Below are positions 12,284 through 24,900 of a stretch of DNA of 64,000 nucleotides, piece after piece. The stretch is from assembly GCA_035222895.1 (NCBI GenBank), contig JAVYIG010000166.1, forward strand, positions 310,001-374,000, in the 5' to 3' direction. Origin of the DNA: Strongylocentrotus droebachiensis. Lineage: Eukaryota > Echinodermata > Echinoidea > Camarodonta > Strongylocentrotidae. Numbering within the stretch: the first letter of the stretch is position 1; each line of letters opens with the position of its first letter. The position numbers were made by a program, and so were the translations under genes. The notes under the pieces are model-generated. The model had not been told where the DNA came from. It saw only the letters and a program-made list of their open reading frames with translations, and ran no database searches.

Positions 12284-12399
12284 GATCATGATTACCACCA
12301 TCATCATCATGATCACCATCATCATCATCATCAACATCATCATCGTCATCATCATCACCCCTATCATCATCATCATCGCCATCATCATCAGCAGCAGCA
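12284..12399 (+). repeat. (CAT)n trinucleotide repeat
   Basis: About 115 bp of CAT/CAC/GAT triplets, ending in CAGCAGCAG. Frames through it give poly-His, poly-Ile or poly-Met and are not supported as genes. Confidence 0.92.
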
Positions 12400-12939
12400 C
12401 CGCGGTCCGTTGGTATATATCTACAGTATATCTACTTGCAAGGTTCTTATACGGAAGTCTTTCCTTTTTTTGAAAACAGGGGCACAAGTCGCAAAAGTCG
12501 TTGACAAGCTGAACAAAATTTATCTGAGAACTTATTTGGGGGAAGGTTAAAAACAATTCGTATGTTCCATGTCTACACCCATACCATCTTCCCACATCAA
12601 ACCCTTAATACAGGCAAATTTCTCGAACTCAGCGCTGGCGTGACGGGTATAATAATAATGCCAGTAAGTAAACACCCATCACCTAATTCCTTTAGGATAA
12701 TTCGCCGAATTTCACTCAAATTATTAAGATACTTTGAACCAGTCCTCTCTTCCCGGGAGTGCAACAGGCACGGCCGCCATGCATGAGATCTTAATTATTC
12801 AGCATCCACGCGCACCCAAATGGGAAGTCATCCATAATTCATGAAAGCCGCACCGAGCTCACCCGCTACCAAAAGAGTAACAAATCATGACATTTTCAAT
12901 TTCGTCTTAAAGCTGTTTAACTAGGTTTCAGCAAATGTA
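12400..12939. other. Anonymous DNA
   Basis: No recognised feature between the CAT and GA repeats. Confidence 0.4.
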
Positions 12940-12985
12940 AGAGAGATAGAGAGAAAGAAGGACAGAAATAGAGTAAGAGAGAGAA

Positions 12986-13021
<36 letters not shown>

Positions 13022-13069
13022 AGAGAGCGAGAAAGAAAGAGAGAGAGGGAGAGAGAGAGAGAGAGAGAT
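12940..13069. repeat. (GA)n microsatellite
   Basis: About 130 bp of nearly continuous GAGA on the plus strand. Confidence 0.93.
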
Positions 13070-13564
13070 GGTCTGCCTTTTAAAAATTTTAAGCCAAATA
13101 AAGTCATTTTTGTGATAAAAGAATTAAACAAATATTTATTTGTTTTCAGCATCCGTTCTTTAAAGGGAGCTGGAAATCCCCATTCACTACCGTATTATCA
13201 TATTACCATTATATTTAAAACATTGACCACCCGGTTCCAATGGGCGACGGGTTAATTAATTAGAAGAAAATATATGTTACATTTCGTGATAACAAAACGG
13301 ATTATTCCCAAAATATACGTTTGTCTTCTCTCCTCCTCTACTCCTCTCAGTTCCTCATTCTTCTTTCCTAGGCTCTTTTCACTCTTCCTGCATGTACTTT
13401 CGGCATACATTTTTAACATTGCTTTTTAAAAATTAGACTCTACTATAATTACATTAAAGTGTAAGTGGTAGTAAGTGTGGGATTGATAAAATGAAACGAG
13501 CTAAAATGGCGGCTATCATAAACCAGTTTCATTTTACGAGAAGTTCCGCACTGTGTGTATTTGT
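13070..13564. other. Anonymous DNA
   Basis: No recognised feature. Confidence 0.4.
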
Positions 13565-13687
13565 ATTAGTACTATTTCGTAGTAACAGTAATAGTAGTAG
13601 TAGTCATGGTAGTAAATATATATAGTAGACGTAATAGTAGTATATTGTAGTAGTAGTAGTAGTATCAGTAGTAGTAGTAGTAGTATC

Positions 13688-13731
<44 letters not shown>

Positions 13732-13753
13732 AATAGTAGTAGAAGTATTAGTA
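13565..13753 (+). repeat. (AGT)n trinucleotide repeat
   Basis: GTAGTAGTAGT units with interspersed ATT and CAG variants over about 190 bp. The complementary Leu/Ile-rich frame is a repeat artefact. Confidence 0.93.
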
Positions 13754-14555
13754 TACTTAAATGGGAACATTTGTTTGGCTCATGACCAATATGGAAAACG
13801 ACAGCATCCAATATGGCGCATTCCCGTTTACTTGACATCACACGTTGCAAATATTTTGAGAAACTGCTCTTCTCGACCATCAGATTGGATATCCTTGACC
13901 ATTGTCCGTGCACGTTTTTGGATAATTTCGAACGCCAAGCTGTCCGTAGATGATGACAGAAAAGATTGGTCATCTCGGAGTAAATTTGACCTGTGGGATT
14001 TATTGCTCTATTTATGATGGGTCACGTTCGAACACCTCCGCTTTATATTGCCGAACAAGTTTTTTCTTTGGGTGTAGCTTGATACAATCTTGGTGCAATC
14101 AAATATGTTTACCTTACATCTCTCTCTTTTTACAAGCTAATGCGATATATTCCATTCATATATAGCTAAAACTGGCAAAAAAGTAGGCGGGAAGAGAAGG
14201 GGTAGTTTAGACTGTCGCTTAAAAAGGTCCTAGGTCATTATCATAGATTGGTTATTGAGATAAACCTTTTCCAATGGGTACCAGTCAGAGAGGGAGAGGA
14301 AAACGCAAATTGAATTCGATGCCTCAAATCGTTATTATCAGGCCAGTTATCAAATACTTTAGTTTATCTCAAAATATTGTTATGACTAACAATGTTTAAC
14401 CGGTAAAATACAACAACACAAAAAAACTTTAAAATTCGTTCAAAAACTGCATTGGATTACAAAATTATTCAAGGAGAATGTGTGAGTTCAGGAAAGGCTA
14501 CAAATGTTTTATTTGTAGGCTTTCTCATTCTATGTACGTCACGTTCGGACACTAC
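13754..14555. other. Anonymous DNA
   Basis: No recognised gene or repeat. The 71-82-codon frames lack motifs. Confidence 0.4.
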
Positions 14556-14557
14556 TA

Positions 14558-15177
14558 GGGCGCTTTAGTAACGAGACGGTACGCACAGGAGACGGAGTGT
14601 TTAACCAACTGTGACGGGTCTCGCACTCTTGCTACCGTCGTGATATTTAAGCGCTTTCGCTGTCTGCTAAAGGCGACGGGGACGCAAAGCCGTATCCAAT
14701 TCCCGCGCTGAACTGCACGCCTGCTGCCTTTTGGTGCTAGTGCTCTAGGGCCTTGAGGCTTGGCCGGAGCGCCGGGGCAATGGACCCGGCGGTGGGCTGT
14801 AGCGCACAGCTTGCAGGCACGTCATGCATAACGATGGAAAAGGTCCCCCAAAGTAGGCCTAAACGGCCAAACCATCAATAATTATTGTAGATTGGGGTAT
14901 AGAATAAGCTACTTATCGAACAGACATTGTAATCACTAGTAGATTCCCTGTTTTTATCTTCAGTAGTCATGGTAGTGCCCTGCATTGTTAGATCTAGATC
15001 AAAATTATTTGTCAGCTCCTCTCTCTTACGTCGTGTTTAGGGAACGAACGCTATGATGGCCGAGTACCGTTCCGAAAATCGACGGGACGGAGAGATTTCA
15101 GATTCGCGCATGCGCAGTTCGTTTTTTTCGCTCGCGTTACCGTCTCCTGTGCGTACCGTCTCGTTACTGAAGCACCC
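14558..15177. mobile_element. 620-bp TA-flanked element with GC-rich interior
   Basis: The terminal inverted repeats contain AGTAACGAGACGGTACGCAC followed by AGGAGACGG. The outermost bases are GGGCGCTT on the left and AAGCACCC on the right. TA lies at 14556-14557 and 15178-15179. About 40 bp of each end pair with few mismatches. The first half is much richer in G+C and CpG than the surroundings (around 14640-14830). No transposase frame is visible, so it is a MITE-like element, possibly Tc1/mariner-related by its TA target. Confidence 0.8.
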
Positions 15178-15179
15178 TA

Positions 15180-15284
15180 TTATCATAGGAGAAATGTCTC
15201 CTGAAATTGGTCACTCTTCAAAAGCCCTCATATTTGATAACCTGATGAGAAAATAGCTTAAACGTTTGGACCTAACATTCATGG
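15180..15284. other. Short anonymous spacer
   Basis: Nothing recognised. Confidence 0.3.
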
Positions 15285-15510
15285 CACATAATTGTGTAGT
15301 CCTATATCCCAATATTACATATTTTGTGTGTATGCATGCGACCTTTAGCAATACTGGGTCAATTTCTTTTCCTTTTATCGTTCCATACTGTGTAGTATAC
15401 ATCAATTCTAATATCATGTATATGTGTTACCTGATCAACCAATTCCAAATAGCTTCCAGACAGTTTCAGTCACAATGAAATCACGTGATCATTACTCAAT
15501 TTTATCTTTA
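15285..15510 (+). mobile_element. Diverged MITE B-like fragment
   Basis: Collinear likeness to the right half of MITE B: GTGTAGTCCTATATCCC, a TTAGCAATACTGGGTCAATTT segment, CTGATCAACCAATTCC, and CAATGAAATCACGTGATCATTAC. It is too diverged to define borders or target duplications. Confidence 0.5.
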
Positions 15511-16804
15511 GTGTGTTTACCACAGGCCGCTCCTTTTCACAGGTAATGCCTTAATTAGTAGTATATAAATATCCCAACGGGTGATAATTGTGATGTTGGT
15601 ATGATTGGCGTCTGAAGGCTTGTTTATTCACAGGTTTGTTTTATCGAGGAAAATATTTGTTATGGGTATACAGCATGTTAATCACGAAGTGAAATAAGGT
15701 GCTTACTTGTAAATATGTTGATACCTAACTTCGGTGCAATGATAATTTTAACGATACTTTGATGCTTGGTAAATTGGTAAAATATTATAATGACTAACAA
15801 TGTGCTACCACTTATTATCAGAAATCTTCAACCATTAAGAAGAGAAAATGATATGAGATTCATGTTATGTTTGGGTTGTGTACACGTGTTCTTGTTCTAT
15901 CTTTCATTTAACACATAATATGATTGTACATAATGGTAAATAAATTGTTTTCTTCTTTTTTCTCCTATATACTTGCAATTCATTATTTGTTCTTTTTTTG
16001 TTATTCTGTGCTATCTAATTATGTAAAGTGACATAGTAACTGGAAAGAGGAACTTCGGATAAGAGTTATTGAGTGATAATGTTATATATTTCTTTTTCCA
16101 TAATCCTTGCGTCTCATATCAAATTTATTGTTGTTTCGTATTCACTGTTTTCCTGATTTTTTCTTTGCCGAATAAAGAATGATTACAACATCCTAAAAGA
16201 TATAAGTGCAAAACTGTAAACGTACTTGATTAAATTTCATTCCTTGATGCTTGATTTGCGCGCTAATTAAAGTATATTCAGATCTAACGAAGATAGCGAT
16301 ATGGCGATCCTTCGAATTATCCTATGTTTATCGTTGATTTTTTTTCTAAAAAGAATTTTGTCAAGAAATAAAGCATTATTAATAGCTGTACACGTACCTT
16401 GCCATGCAATTTGACACGACCTGACATGAAATGTAATTAAAACGAGGTTATCTGACCCTGTACAGTGACCACGGATGATTACGTATTACCCTATATCTCA
16501 TATTGCACGTATTTATTGCGAGAACACGAACGGACGTGTTAATTACTTCTTTAAGTTCTTTCTTCTTCTTTTTAAGTAAATCTTTTCAATATCTTTGTTC
16601 TCTATTTTATTTGAAGGATGCCTGGGGTGCATTAAAACGTGGAATTTGTTAACGATGCGTTAAACAATATGATTATCTATACAAGATACTCAAAATATAT
16701 GAAGATTAGAATATTTGAGTCCGGTTCATTTGACTAGACATACGACCGATTTGTTTGTCCTTCGAAACTTTTGGCATATTTTTGTGGGATTCAGTTCTGA
16801 GACC
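15511..16804. other. Anonymous AT-rich DNA
   Basis: No recognisable feature. Confidence 0.4.
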
Positions 16805-16943
16805 CGTTTCACAAAGCCTTTTTTCAATGACAAATGACAAAAAAAATCAGTGACAAATCTGCTGATAACCAATCAGAAGCAAATATTTCAGTAGCTTATA
16901 ACACAAACTGTCATTTGTCACTCATGACAAGTTTTGTGAAACA
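16805..16943. mobile_element. Small foldback MITE
   Basis: The left end GTTTCACAAAGCC...TGACAAATGACA is matched by the inverted right end TGTCATTTGTCA...TTTTGTGAAAC. The imperfect arms are about 35 bp. The total is about 140 bp with a non-coding centre and no clear target duplication. Confidence 0.6.
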
Positions 16944-17835
16944 CCTCACCCCCCTGGTCTGCTGGGTGCTTTCAAAAGATTCATAATCAGATAGAAATCG
17001 AAGATCCCATCTACTCTTCACTTCTTTGGTAAGAAAGTCCTGAATCTTAATTCAGGGGCTCATGCATTCAAGATCTTCTAAATCGCAGATATAATATTAT
17101 CCCGTGCAATCTATTCTCTTGCATTTCCAAAAGACGTCATACCACACCATCATAGCTGATGATACATTATATGGAATAGGCAGCTGATGGCATATTATAA
17201 TAGTCCCTATTCGGCAATGCAATCATCACGTCTATCTGGAAGTATTTGCAAAATGTGCGCCCTGTACGGATTGACAAAAACAAACGTTGTTTCATCACTA
17301 GGATGATGTTTGTAAATACCCCCCCCCCCCCAACTTTTTTTGTTCAGCTGTGATGTGGTTGACCGCTTCAAATATAAACAAATAAACACAAATATAGAAA
17401 AAAAGGAAAATAGAAGAAGAAAAAAACCTTAAAGCAAGAAAAGTGAGCAGCGGAAAAAACTACCCTGCCGTTGTGCGCAACAGATGTTGTATTCGTATTT
17501 GTTAATCACCTGCTAATTAGGCCTAGGGCCTATACGTTTGATTAAATATCAATGCTGCTTTTGACAAAGCTCAAACGTTGAGCCAGTATTTAATTACAAC
17601 ACAAAGTGACAGTACCTTGTATAAATGATCCCGATGGCACCTTAGCATACAGTTAAACTGGAATCAGGCCTACATTTTAATTTCCCTTTATATAGCAGGG
17701 TGCATAGGCCTATATTTTTTCAATTAATTAGTTAAAATGTTGCGACAATTGTGCAAATAACTGTTTTGAAGAAAAAAAAATGTTTTTATCTTTAACTGAA
17801 ACATGAATGTCACAGAAATCTTAAATAAAGTTTAA
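16944..17835. other. Anonymous DNA with poly-C
   Basis: A 13-C run lies at 17319-17331 and an A-rich purine stretch near 17396-17450. Nothing else is recognised. Confidence 0.4.
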
Positions 17836-18098
17836 CAGTGGCGGATCTAGGGGGGGGGGTTGGGGGGGTTGCAACCCCCCCCCAAAAAAAAAAATCCGGG
17901 GACCATTTTTTAAAATCTTATCGCAAGAAAACGCCATTTTCACACACAGATTTTCAAAAATTTTCCCTACTGTGGGAGGGGGGACACCCCCCTCCCACAC
18001 CCTCCCCCCTCGCTCGCTCCGCTCGCTTGGACTCGGTCGCTACGCTCCCTCGCATACCACCCCAACCCCCCCTTTATAAAAAGCTGGATCCGCCCCTG
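17836..18098. mobile_element. hAT-like MITE with CAGTGGCGG ends
   Basis: The left end is CAGTGGCGGATCTAG. The right end, read inverted, is CAGGGGCGGATCCAGC. G-runs near the left end pair with C-runs inside. A 'CAG...CTG' end pair around a non-coding 263-bp body fits non-autonomous hAT elements. The expected 8-bp target duplication is not convincing (AAGTTTAA against AGTTATAT). A 131-codon open frame spans it and has no known domain. Confidence 0.65.
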
Positions 18099-18524
18099 AG
18101 TTATATTGGACGACATGATAAGTCATATCAGCTATGGTATTTTCTTTTACATCAATATTTCAAACGGCATATAATGCAATCTTTTGCTCAACAACTCATC
18201 CATACAGAAATTCGACAACTCCCACCCAGGTAGATACACAGGAAGATAAATAGAGTCAGCAAATGTGGATACATAAGAAAGGAAAAAAACAAAATCCACA
18301 TGACGTGTTCACCATTAGCCTCGTTAGCCTCGGCACTTTAGACGCAATAAGATAAAGCAGGTGAGATGCATGAGGTCAGATGCAAGACATAATAAAATAT
18401 TTACATAAATGCCCTTTTACAAAATAGAAGCGAGTGATGTAATATGACATAGAAAGCAAACACCGGACGCTTAATCACTGACATCAGACAACACTATTCC
18501 AAGGACGAGGACGTTTCTGTATCC
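18099..18524. other. Anonymous DNA
   Basis: No feature recognised. Confidence 0.35.
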
Positions 18525-18960
18525 TAGTGGCGGATCCACGCATTGCTTTCCCGTAGGGGGGGGGGGTGGCTTTTTTTTGGGGGGGGGGGGTTTCAGCTTA
18601 GAACTACTGAAAAAAATGATGTACGAAAAAACACCTTTATTTAGGGCAAAACCTCAGGGGCGTTCAAGTTATATTAAAGTATCCATATTATTTAGTTATG
18701 AAATCTCTTGTTAGAGGGCCCTGGTTTGTTTTATAGGAGGTGGGGTTTACTTTTGTTTGTTTGTATGTGTGTTTGTTGTTGTTTTGTTTTAAGGAAGAAA
18801 AAATATTTTGATAATGTGTCTATCCTTCGTGCTTCCATGTGCAATCTAACAATTAATGACTTATTAATGATTACGAAATCTGCTAGCTTTTGCTCTTTTT
18901 CTTGGAGGGGAGGGGGGGGGGGGATCAGAACCTTGTGAAGGGGGGCAAACTGTCCTTAGG
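18525..18960 (+). mobile_element. Partial hAT-like MITE end with poly-G runs
   Basis: TAGTGGCGGATCCACGC at 18526 resembles the left end of 17836-18098, followed by G-runs (18557-18590). Another G-run is at 18906-18923. No matching right end was found, so the copy is truncated or too diverged. The right border is a guess. Confidence 0.4.
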
Positions 18961-19894
18961 CCCCTCCATAAGACACCCGAGTGGCGCTATCTCTACATTT
19001 GTATTCCCTGATGAAGTAGGAGCCTGTCTATAATACAACCACCGCGGAATCAATATCGATATCGAGATTAGATCAGGGCCCGAAGGGTAGATCAAAGTCG
19101 AAGGCTTTTATCTCCCGAATCAGTCAGGCAGCGTGTCAGATTTGCGCCACATAGACACTCGTCATGAGACAACTGTTGTCGTATCTCTTAGGCCGCGGGA
19201 GAAAAACGAGCAGGGATTGTCCATATATTTAGCTTGTCGGCTTTTGGCGAGGCTTAACCTCGACAAACTAAATCGGATCTTTGCCGATATGGTCTTGTAT
19301 TACCTCGGGAGTAAAACAAGAGTAGCGTGTTTGTTTTAGGGCATCGAAAGAGCTCTATTATTTTGCAATGAATTATAGACATGATAAAAACGAGGATCTA
19401 TTTTCAAGGCCGATCAACAAGCAACAACAAAGTTTAAATATTCGGCTGACTGAGCCAACTCAATATATGTCATGTGTGTGTTCAGATTTTGTGAACTTTT
19501 CAATTTCTTCCTATTCTGGAGATGTATAAACAGTTTTACAGACATTTGTAACAATTGACAAATCCATCCCCATCCAAAATGACTTTCGAAGGAAAGAAAA
19601 GCTAGCATAATGGCAACGGTAAAGTATGGCACTTAATTTTATAATGATTCTGCAACTCGTTTGGGCATTTTTGAAACCATGAACAGCGCCTCGTTTCAGT
19701 TTGTATGTTAAACATTTAAAACTTGTGTTCTGGTATAAAAAGAAAATGAAGTCTCACAGAATCAAAGGAAACTTACACTGAATGTTCAAGATTAAAAATA
19801 AACGTCATTTGCCAATCAAATTTGGTAGAAAATGTATACTGACTGAGTAATGAGCAGAAAAAATAAGGACATCGAGGTAAGAAGGCCCGACACC
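18961..19894. other. Anonymous DNA
   Basis: Contains small imperfect inverted repeats around 19070-19330 (for example GAGGCTTAACCTC). No gene or dispersed repeat could be assigned. Confidence 0.35.
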
Positions 19895-20099
19895 ATTTGT
19901 GTAGTCCCGTATACATCTTTCTGTGTACAGTGATTGTTACTTTTACCAAGACTGGGCCAAATTTATTATGATTTCGATGACTCCAGAATCTTGCAGTACA
20001 CATCAATACTTGCATGCTACATGATCAATCTTTTCTGCTCCATTCCACACCTTTTCTCTCACAATGCAATCGCATGACCAGAACTCAACTTTAGCTTTA
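19895..20099 (+). mobile_element. Diverged MITE B-like fragment
   Basis: Shares with MITE B the blocks GTAGTCCCGTATACATCTTT, ACTGGGCCAAATTTATTATG, TCCAGAATCTTGCAG and CAATGCAATCGCATGACCAG. It ends ACTTTAGCTTTAA, unlike typical B ends, so it may belong to a sister family together with 31400-31572. Confidence 0.6.
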
Positions 20100-21174
20100 A
20101 TCCCCTTCACTTTGAACGCACCTTTGCATTTCACTGCATCATTAACTACCTAAGAAAGAGCTGGGGATAATAATAGACCGGTGACGTATACTACCTCATC
20201 TCTTGGCGCGGGTAAAGAATGATGTCTTACTTTTTTTGTTATCCTCCGTACTGCGTACTTCAGGGGGCATGGACGACCTTGAAGTGAAGTATCAAACCCA
20301 TAAGTTACATTCACACGACAGCCAATAAACTTAAAGTTAAGCTCGTGGTTTTAAACTACGAAGTTATCTTATAGTTAGCGACCATGAGGGCGCATTCGTA
20401 ATTGTGAAAGTTTATTCGAAGCTGTAACCCACAGGGAGGGGAGAGGGGGGGGGGAGGGGGTGTGGGTCCTCTCTTGAAGACTTCGAGGTGACGCCAACTC
20501 GTAGTTAAAAAACTGCTTGCCCGGCCCGAAAATAGTAAACTTTGAATACTCATTGATTCGATCCTGTGTGAGCCGCCATCAAAGTGACTGATTCGTTTTT
20601 TAAAACTTCGAGGTTTGCAAACTTATAGCAATGATTCAGTTCGCTATTCGCCTCCAACGCTTAGGGGACGCCAAATAATAACTATGATAATCTCGTGTAA
20701 ACATAACATAGCTACCCGTTCAACTCAAGAATCCTTCCTATCCCCTAGTATGACGTCAGAGTAGAAACTTTAAGGATGGTCGAGAGAAGGCCTTTCTTCT
20801 CCATTTAATCCTCCATCATGTTTATCCATTCCTGCATTGATCGTACAGGCGTGAAATTGAAGAAGTTATTAAATAGGACATTATGATAGAAAAGTCGATA
20901 GCTACAGGCAGTTTTATCGATTTATGTTGATAGGACGAAAGGGAGAAAAACAATAATTGCGAAAGCAATCGAGAAAAGGTACTGGCTTCAATTTACTATC
21001 AAGAAAACCTGAACAAACAAGTAAGAGATCAATATTTTAGCCATTTTTTTCCTGGCTTGAATTTTATATTTACAACCCCTTTAAGAGTCTGACCCAAGAT
21101 ACAGAGTGAATAATGATTAAAGTAATTAAAAGTTTGTTCATATCTACAAGGGGTGTCAGTATAAATACTGCTCT
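20100..21174. other. Anonymous DNA
   Basis: A G-rich run lies at about 20436-20461. No gene recognised. Confidence 0.35.
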
Positions 21175-21360
21175 TTCTGCTGGCCCTGCAATAGTAATAT
21201 TAACCCAGTATTGGCAGGTTCCCATTAACACCTGGGTAGAATGGGGACAAATTTGGGCAAGACAACTTGTTCAATGATGTAAGTAATGAGTTTAACACCA
21301 TCGAACCGAGGACCATTCGAATGAGAGTCAAGATCCTATATACTAATGCACTACAGGGAT
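21175..21360 (-). mobile_element. SINE body fragment
   Basis: Read on the minus strand it has a decayed tRNA B-box-like GGTTCGATGGTG. This is followed by the body motifs CTTGCCCAAATTTGTCCCC, ACCCAGGTGTTAATGGG and CTATTGCAGGGCC. The same body occurs near 61999-62100. Confidence 0.55.
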
Positions 21361-22363
21361 AGTACGAATTAAAGTACACACGTGTGTTTGAAAATTATAA
21401 AGATTGATGAACCCTGTTGATATGCCTGTATATTTATATCTGTACTAAATTAAAAATATTTGATTTCTTTTATTCGCTATTCAACTGCTAAATTTGTTAT
21501 ATCAAGAAACTTCAGACTCAGACAGCAATAACGATTACATAAGAATCACACGTGCAGTAATTATGCAAATATCTGTGGTGTTAAACTTCACACCATATGG
21601 CGTTCATTTCGTCAAAAATTGGAGGCAATTGGATTTTTTCGGCCAGGCTCAGTGTTATGCTTAGGTTTAGGCCTAGGAAGAGTATTGGTTTCAGGGTAGA
21701 AGGGAGGATTTCAACTTTCGCTAGCAATTGACCGCCAAGCGACCATCACGGGAGCATATGTCGCACCACTGACAGAGCGCCTGAGTGACGTCACAATCAA
21801 GCAAGTCCATTTCAGCATGACCATGCATCAGACTAACGTATCGCCTCAATCGCCATACTGACAACAGGCGTATTTCATGTTGCATAAAGCGGTGAACTTA
21901 GCGGTCAATATTCGTCATTTGTGTGTTGACCATCTGGGTGGTTTAAATCTGACCTATTTCAGCTGTGGCACGAAGGTTTCTATAGGAGCCTTTACACCAA
22001 TTCCGACACCAGTTGCTTTTATTAGGTCACTGCATATTCGATAGTTGGACAACAAAGAGCACAACATGTACCTTTGTAACAGAGAAACCTCTAACTCAAT
22101 CCAAACACTTTCGAAAATTCAACCTAAGGTATTTTCAAAAGCCTTAGCCATCACATTTGAAATTAAAAGTGACGTTCTACTTAATCCGATCATATTCCTA
22201 TGGATACAATAGTGTCATGTTATTGCTCATGAGTTAATTTCTTGAACGTCGTTGCGATCGTAATAAATCTTGAACTGCTCATTGTTCATTATTTATGAGT
22301 TGAAATCAGATGCTCATTAGATGGAAGTTGAAGACATAAACCAGCACACCTTACTTAAATAAC
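21361..22363. other. Anonymous DNA
   Basis: No recognised feature. Confidence 0.35.
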
Positions 22364-22393
22364 AAGAGAGGAAGAGAGAGAGAGAGAGAGAGT
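22364..22393. repeat. (GA)n microsatellite
   Basis: Short, nearly perfect GA run on the plus strand. Confidence 0.85.
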
Positions 22394-23161
22394 GGATGTG
22401 TGTTTTGTTGAGGGAGGGGGGAAGCGGGGACTCAATGTACGTGAAAGGTAGAAAGTCCTCAGTAGGCTAGTTTTAACGATGTTGACAACATTATCTCTCC
22501 GTTTTCAACGATATGAAAGATGGCACACTTATCCTTGATCTAATTTGCTAGGTCGGGACGTGCTTTTTATCTCGCGAATCGCACACGCAACTGCAAGTAA
22601 CTTTTTAGTAGAATACTGCGTCCCTCAAGGACCATTCGTCGGACCTTTCATACTTGCACATGACTCAAGGCCACAGTTCTTTAATAAACATTCCACGAAT
22701 TGTTGGAACGAAAACCAGACTACCAGTTTCCTCTTTAATGGTAGTAAACAAGCATTGTAAATATGCTTCCCACATATTTCTAAAAATATTCGAGAATTTT
22801 GCATTGTAAATATGCTTTTCATGATCTATGCAATTTTTATTCTGACACAATCATTTGACCCGTGACCCAGCAAACACATGACGTTCGCATGGGGTGACAT
22901 GGTGTTCTATGAAAGTTTAAACTTCTGTGGACGTTGTGTGACCGTCAAAAAAATGTTGTGTGTATGCTGATGGCAAAGGTAAATCTAATTCAGAGAAGCA
23001 AGGTGTGGAAATCTAATGCGTTTGATTAAAATATTTGTAATCGTATTGGCTTTCGATTGAACATTTTGGGCTATTCTGGCTTCTATTTCTCTTCCTTCTG
23101 CCATCTATTGGCCTAGGCCCGTGGCCACATGGATAGAGAAAAGAAGGAGAAATAAAGGGAT
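22394..23161. other. Anonymous DNA with a short direct repeat
   Basis: GCATTGTAAATATGCTT occurs twice, near 22754 and 22801. Nothing else stands out. Confidence 0.35.
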
Positions 23162-23270
23162 GGAGAGAGAGAGAGAATGAAAAATAAAGATACAATGAGA
23201 TATATATATATAAACATAAAGAGAGAGAGAAAAGAGAGAAAGATATATATGTATGAAGTAATGGAGAGAG
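23162..23270. repeat. GA/TA microsatellite
   Basis: GAGAGA blocks with ATATATATA inserts. Confidence 0.85.
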
Positions 23271-24755
23271 CTCATACGACTCAAAAGGGCGAGGATACTA
23301 TTTTTCTACACCCCTCCCCCAGCACCATCAACGTATGATTAATAGTTTGCGCTGTAAGAAATCTATTTTTAATTATATTCAATAATTGAATAGCAGGTGT
23401 GTTCCCAGCATAATACAATTTCTCTCGCAAATAACCAGCGCGACGCAGCTTATGTTATACGACTGTATCGCACTGTGAAATTTGTAGAATTGTAGCATCA
23501 CTGTGTGGCAAATAATACAATTCAATGAGTTGTTTCTATTACACTCTACATGAAAACATACCCCCGCCCCTTTTTCTAAAACAAATTAAACATCTTTTAT
23601 TAATTGTTTCACAAACCATTAAATAAAGTTATGGATTATACATGCGTAGAGTGTGTGTGTGGGTGTTAAGTGCTCAACTTATAAGCACAGCTATAATTGA
23701 AATTGAAATCACGGGATCATAATTAATCTGTGCACAATCCAACACTGATTAAGAGTACATGGACTTCATAGCCATTCTACAGCATCTTGTTTTGAATGAT
23801 TGATACACGAGACCAAGCTTCAAGTGCTCAAGTGCTTCCAGGGCCACTTGATCAGCGTCCAAAATCTCTAAACTAATCAAGGGTGATGACACTTCATTTT
23901 TTTCTCGTTTTGAATCAATGCTGAGTGTTTTTCGTTTTGAATCTATGCTGAGTGAACAAACAAAATAAGGGCTGGAGACGTCAAAATGTAAATAATGTGT
24001 GTACTCATGTCTGTGCTATCGAGCATGGCCTTCGGTCAAGCATCAATCATTAATCAGTCAAAGATTTAAAAAACATGTCATTATTCAGCTTTGAAGGATA
24101 TTTCATAACCCAATACTATATAACCTGTTGATATGTGTACCTAAGGACTCCTGAGCCAGAGCTTTCGATGCCCTCGCTCTGAACTAGTGAAACAAAAGTA
24201 GTATTCAATGCTTTCGAACGCCTCTGTCGGCAATGAAGCATGCCGCAATTTACTCTCGCAGATGTTCGCACAAATTTAAATTTGTCCTTTCACATCTGCC
24301 CACTTGTACTACATAACACAATCAACCCACTCGCATGTGCAGATGTAAATCTTAGCCCATGATACACATTGCCTTTCAACTTTTCGTATAACTAAGGAAG
24401 GGCATTCCCATACAACTTTTCTGTTTTTAGCTCAAATTCTCGACCTTTAATTGACAATCAAATTCCAATTGCTAAGAACATGTATATCACATGTGGAAAA
24501 AAACATGAACGTGTCTCAATCAAACTCAGCATTGTCATTACATTTCATAAGACTACTATTTACTCAATCTTTCTCGATCAACATGACCAAGGTGCATTGA
24601 TAAAGGTCAGGTCGAGTTGGTAGATCCATAATGGAATAGTTCGTATTTCGAGGAAATTAACAATGGTCTACGATATGAAAAAAACTTGACAAACATCATT
24701 CTATGCAACAATGATATAGCGCTGCGAAAATGTACATTTTATAGCCGGGAACCAA
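23271..24755. other. Anonymous DNA
   Basis: Holds a small tandem duplication of about 30 bp (TCGTTTTGAATCAATGCTGA repeated near 23905 and 23932). No gene recognised. Confidence 0.35.
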
Positions 24756-24900
24756 ATAAGGAGAAAAGGGAAAAGAGAAGGGAGTGGAGAAAGGAAAAGG
24801 AAGATGGATAGGGCAGATAGGAGAGAGAGAGGGAAACCAAAATGGAGAGCGAAGGGGGGGGGGGGGGGGTTGAAGATGTGACAGAGAGAGAGAGAGAGAG
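24756..24900. repeat. Purine tract with poly-G
   Basis: GGAGAAAAGG-type purine sequence, a 16-G run (24854-24869), then a (GA)n stretch. Confidence 0.85.

Noticed and set aside
12278..12595. His-rich plus frame and Met-rich minus frame
   Set aside because: Both are read-through of the CAT trinucleotide repeat.
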